A DNA stretch of 64,000 nt, taken from the NCBI GenBank assembly GCA_036971475.1, contig JBAIZL010000010.1, positions 9,595,526-9,659,525 on the forward strand, in the 5' to 3' direction. Positions within the stretch are counted from its first letter, which is position 1; the number at the start of each line of letters is the position of its first letter. This DNA is from Prosapia bicincta (Eukaryota; Arthropoda; Insecta; Hemiptera; Cercopidae). Below are positions 60,108 to 64,000 of the stretch, piece by piece. The position numbers and the translations under genes were made by a program. The notes beneath the pieces are model-generated. The model searched no databases, was not told the origin of the DNA, and saw nothing but the letters and a program-made list of their open reading frames with translations.

Positions 60108-61514
60108 TCATTGTGAACCTGAGGGATGTGGTCCGTTGTTTATATTTACAACTGGTTTGCTAGGCCCCCTTGCAAAACGGCTATTTTCATATCTCTGTTC
60201 GTTCCTTTGGCTAAATTGGCCGGGTCTATTGTGTCCTGTAAATCGAAAGTGTTCCTTCTGTTGAAAGTGAAATTCTGTTATTAAGTTGACGAACGCACTT
60301 TTACTTTTTATCCCTCTAGTGATTAAAGCTATAGCAACATTCGGGTCAAAATGTTGTGCTAGTTTCTTAATTATTAATTCCTCTGGTATCTTTGGTGATA
60401 TATCTTGGAAATACAACAAATTTTGTTCCACGTACTCTATCATATTGACATGTCCCCTATAATCAAATTTACCAAACTCTAACTGGTCTCTAGCTCTACC
60501 TTGAATTATTTCACTCCAAAATTTTTCTTTAAATGCTTCTACAAAGTCCGTAAATTTCTTAAAACTTCCAGAATAAAGCCTCCACCAAGTTAAAGCCTGC
60601 CCTTTTAGATGCGTAGCTATCCAGTCTAACTCATTTCCCTTATAAAATTTTTCAAAAAGGTTAGTTATGTCTTGAAGAAAAACTATCGGAGCATGTTCTT
60701 CGCCGGTGAAAATTATGTTAGTTTCTACTGGACGTACAATTGCGTTTCCCTTTCGATTTTCTACCGAATCTAACTGATTTCTAATTTGTTTAAGGTGTTC
60801 GTCTAACTGTTTTAACTTAGGGTTGTCGGTAATACGTTGTTCAATGTCGTTTTTGAGTGTGTTTAAATCACTCGTTTGTTTCTGATGTTGGTCCGAGCAT
60901 TTTATTTCCATGTTTGCTAATTTAGTTTGTGTTTTTTGTTCAGATTTTTTGATCCCTTTTTCAATCGTCTCCTTTAAATTTTCTTCGGTTGTATTGATTT
61001 TATTGTTTAATTCTAAGCTTTCACTCTTCCATTCTTCCCTATCCTTAACAATTTTATCCTTAATTTCTTTAATTTCTTTTTTAAACTCTTCATTATTTTT
61101 ATTTATTTTATCTGTCTTTCTGTTAGTTTCATCTAATTTACTATTTAAAGTTTTCTTTAAATCTTGTGTAGTTTGATCCATTTTTTCATCTAATTTACTA
61201 TTTAAAGTTTTCTTTAAATCTTGTGTAGTTTGATCCATTTTTGCACTTAAGAATTGCATTAACTGTAGCATATCTATTCCGGTGTTAACGCTAGTCCCTA
61301 TATTCGTCTCTGTCCCCACACCCAAATTTTGTTCTTCTACTGGCGCATTTGTCCCTACATCCTCTATCTCTTGCCCTAAGTCTTCCGTGTCCATTGTCTG
61401 CCCTAATTGTTCAATTTGGCTATTATCATCCCCCATTTTATTTAACCTTTCTAAAATTCTCCTACTTCGTCTTGGAATAAAGTTACCAACTCGCTCCTTT
61501 ACAATTCTATTCAT
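60108..61514 (-). pseudogene. Gypsy gag
   Basis: An intact frame of 468 codons. Residues about 90-250 are rich in Lys, Glu, Gln and Asn and should form coiled coil. They include a 19-residue direct repeat (KMDQTTQDLKKTLNSKLDE type) that corresponds to an exact 57-bp duplication at about 61129-61242. The region from about 280 to 420 has the Gypsy capsid-like pattern (WIATHLKGQALTWW, FKEKFW). The C-terminus is basic and Gly/Arg/Gln-rich but has no CCHC zinc knuckle. The ATG is chosen because the frame has stops just upstream. Gag ends in TGA with pol open in the same frame, so the stop may be a mutation or a read-through site. Confidence 0.85.
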
Positions 61515-62052
61515 ACACCCACTTATTTATTTATGATTTAAAGTCACTTCCCTAATAATGTTCACTATAGTCTTAATAATGTTCACAGTTTTTTATTAAA
61601 TTTACTTAATTAAAACTTTTACTTAAGCCAACAGATTAATAAGTTAATTTATTAATTTATGATTTACTTTATTTATTTATATTCACCATTTCTATTTAAC
61701 TTTGCCAACTAGTTGGGCACTAAATTATAACTTAACTTGCCAATACGTTGGGCGTCAAATTATAACTTAACTTTTGTTATAATTAAATTTATTTTTAAAT
61801 GTTATTTATTTACCTGACCTATTAATGTAACACCTTCAGGTTTATAAAAGAATTAACAATCTTATCAATTTTTAAACATCACTTGCATTTATTCTCTTCA
61901 ATTAACTCTACACATTATTCCAAATTTATATTAATATTTTGCAGTGACAGGATTGATATCTTAACAAAAATTACAATGATAAAAGGTGGACTTCTGAGGC
62001 TTTAGATTTCTAATAGCATAACATAGAAAAAAACAGTATTAAAATTTTATTC
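61515..62052 (-). other. Gypsy leader region
   Basis: AT-rich sequence between gag and the possible primer site. It contains two copies, about 37 bp apart, of a segment with GTTGGGC and AAATTATAACTTAACTT (61705-61780), and a doubled TAATGTTCAC at 61555-61582. No frame. Confidence 0.55.
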
Positions 62053-62070
62053 TTGCTCTCGGGGTCACCA
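62053..62070 (-). promoter_or_regulatory. Possible tRNA primer-binding site
   Basis: On the minus strand TGGTGACCCCGAGAGC begins one base after GTTCCCGTA. A TGG start is needed to pair with the CCA end of a tRNA, and the position, about 540 bases before gag, suits a primer site. I could not name the tRNA. Confidence 0.4.
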
Positions 62071-62630
62071 TTACGGGAACTTTGCTTTTAAATTAGAAAT
62101 GGTGACTAGAATAATTTTTATAAATTTTGATGAACTTAATATTTGTTTAATGTCAAACCATTTATTCATATCTAGACGACAAAAAAATTAGTAATGTTAG
62201 GGCCACAAAATGAATGTGAAATTTACCAGTCATTCTTAAAACATAAACAAATTTAAAAGGTACTGTGTTGTGATAAATTCTTATGTGAATACAAAATTTT
62301 ACTAAGTTCTGATTTCAAGAACTCATTATATTACTGAAAAATTTCTATTCTTGTTGCTTCCTATACTTAAAATCTAATAACAATTAACAACAAATAAATA
62401 ACTGTACAGGAACTCACAAAACAATATACTTTATAATCATACGACTTTCAATGACTTACAAATTTACAACACATAATAGCATTACAAATTTACAACTGCA
62501 ACCCGTGCTTCTAACAATTTTCTCTATTTTATTCTAACAACTTTGTACAATTTCAGACCATATATTAATTTTCGATCAATAATTTCTCATTGCTACAGTC
62601 AGAGCTTTATTTGTGTCATGCTGAAGTTTA
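62071..62630. other. Possible 5' LTR region, not bounded
   Basis: If the primer site is right, this should be LTR. Without the second LTR its other end cannot be set. AT-rich, no frames. Confidence 0.35.
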
Positions 62631-62634
62631 CTAA

Positions 62635-62905
62635 CCTCTATATCTCTTCTCTATAACTGTCTATGACTGTTCTCTATAACTGTCTAAAACTTTCCTCTAT
62701 AATGGTCCATATCTGTCCTCTATAACTGTCTATATATGACCTCTATAACTGTCTATATATGTCCTCTATATCTGTACTCTATAACTGTCTATGTCTGTCC
62801 TCTATAACTGTCTATATATGTCCTCTATAGCTGTCCTCTATGTCTGTCTATATATGTCCTCTATATCTGTCTATAGCTGTCCTCTGTTACTGTCTATAAT
62901 TGATG
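62635..62905. repeat. Degenerate minisatellite, about 25-bp unit
   Basis: About ten imperfect units of the type TCCTCTATAACTGTCTATAT, with AACTGT, AGCTGT and ATCTGT variants. The short frame across it is an artefact. Confidence 0.88.
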
Positions 62906-63580
62906 TTAACTTTTTTTATGACATTACAAGAAACATTAGACGACTATATGATATGATTTGTGATTTGCAACAATATTTCTTTTTCTAATTACAAAGATAA
63001 TAATTAACAAAATTTTTGTGAGACTGTGGACTAATGTTGTAACTAAATAATTCACCACAAGCACACTAATGCACGGTTGTTTATATTATAATGTATAATC
63101 ATTCTTTCACAAACTTTCTTCTAATCAATTATTTTTTACAAACATTAATTTATTTAGCCTCCTATGTTTGAGCTGAACATAGTAATTGTTTCACATTCCT
63201 AAAAGTTCTCCAAAGTAACATAGTTGGCCTTGACAAATACTAGAATTTGTCAAATATTAGTATTTCCCAAACACATGTATTGTGTTTCTAAAATTATATG
63301 TTTTATTGTCTACAAACTTTACAAGTTCTTTTTTTAGCAAAACCCTTAATTAATATTTTAATTATTTACATTAATACATATTTTCCTAATCAATAATCAA
63401 TAAAACTTTAATTATTGGTATTAATTTGAACTGTCAATTATCCGAACCACTTGACCATCATTAATGAAAATTATTTTTGACAGAAAATACTGTATTTACT
63501 GATTAGTGCATAAACTGTTGAAACACTAAAAGCCAGCTCTATTTGCCAGCATTAAATGTTGGAGTAATGGATTGGCTGTA
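62906..63580. other. Intronic sequence, nothing recognised
   Basis: Unique AT-rich sequence without supportable features. Confidence 0.45.
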
Positions 63581-63582
63581 AC

Positions 63583-63840
63583 TGTTGGGACTACGCATTG
63601 CCTCTAAATTTTAGAATTGTACAATGGCAGCAAATTTCAGTACTGTTGTTCAGCATTAGTCAGCACTATGTGTCATAAAATGTTGGGACTACGCATTGCC
63701 TCTAAATTTTAGAGTTGTACAATGGCAGCGAATTTCAGTACTGTTGTTCAGCATTAGTCAGCACTATGTGTTGTCATAAAATGTTGAGACTATGCATTCA
63801 GATTAAATCTCAGAACTATAAGATGGTGGTATCAGGATTT
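63583..63840. repeat. 98-101-bp tandem repeat, 2.5 units
   Basis: The landmark TGTTGGGACTACGCATTGCC is at 63583 and 63681, and an altered form (TGTTGAGACTATGCATT) is at 63782. The first two units are nearly identical; the third decays after its start. Confidence 0.92.
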
Positions 63841-64000
63841 TGTAACAGAAGTCAATGTTAAAACAATGAATTTCAGACACATGGGCACTGAATTTCAGAA
63901 TTATGAAAGGGCAATAGCCAAAATTTAATATATAGTTTTTGAAATAACTTTATTGCAGTATAATAGTGTTTTTAAGTCTAATGGAATTTATCAACTTATT

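Larger units (their letters stand above)
57444..62070 (-). mobile_element. Ty3/Gypsy LTR retrotransposon, 3'-truncated
   Basis: Reading on the minus strand the order is possible primer site, leader, gag, protease, reverse transcriptase, RNase H and integrase, the Ty3/Gypsy order. All parts lie in one frame. The element is cut inside the integrase, where mariner sequence begins at about 57443, so no 3' LTR is present. The 5' LTR could not be bounded for want of its partner. It lies in the intron antisense to the host gene. Confidence 0.9.

Noticed and set aside
60910..61536. Plus-strand hydrophobic frames resembling membrane proteins
   Set aside because: They are antisense shadows of the lysine- and glutamate-rich gag coiled coil.

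Overview
The window is nuclear DNA of a large-genome invertebrate animal, most likely an arthropod. It is very AT-rich, carries a spliced gene with long introns, and is dense in transposon relics (Ty3/Gypsy, LINE, Tigger, mariner, hAT, Helitron, fold-back repeats) and large minisatellites. I cannot fix the species. There is no sign of bacterial or organellar DNA.

The one host gene is on the plus strand: a ZMYND8-type chromatin reader. Four coding exons (7443-7630, 35063-35147, 45034-45214, 48167-48303) join in frame to give a PHD finger, the linker helix, the bromodomain and the start of the cysteine-rich segment before the PWWP domain. The upstream exons and the PWWP/MYND exons are not in the window. 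The visible introns are about 27.4, 9.9 and 3.0 kb, and a fourth runs more than 15.7 kb to the window edge.

Layout: 1-7168 is a 47-bp minisatellite (upstream intron or flank). 7443-7630 is the PHD exon. 8189-14260 is a hammerhead-like repeat split by a 5.8-kb array of 89-bp units. 15.8-16.4 kb and 21.75-23.0 kb are fold-back repeats between TA and GT tracts. 20.5-21.2 kb is a LINE 3' end. 25.9-27.6 kb holds a Tigger 5' half and a short mariner. 29.6-30.1, 32.0-32.2 and 32.7-33.5 kb are 124-, 30- and 40-bp tandem arrays. 35.1 kb is the linker exon. 40.95-41.43 kb is a non-autonomous hAT element. 42.8-43.2 kb is a fold-back pair of hammerhead-like repeats. 43.8-44.5 kb is a LINE RNase H fragment. 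45.0 and 48.2 kb are the bromodomain exons. 49.0-50.7 kb holds Helitron and Tigger fragments. 50.75-56.81 kb is a 78-bp array. 56.8-57.1 kb is another hammerhead-like repeat. 57.1-62.1 kb is a mariner fragment fused to a decayed Ty3/Gypsy element. 62.1-64 kb is AT-rich with two short tandem repeats.

The most interesting signal is a set of repeats sharing the motif CTGATGA, one base, a 5-6 bp hairpin, then GAAA, the core of a hammerhead ribozyme as known from Penelope-like retroelements. Copies show a compensatory base-pair change and wobble-preserving changes in the hairpin. Two of the giant minisatellites are nested in or abut these repeats, and for the 89-bp array a related copy without the array is present at 42.8 kb.
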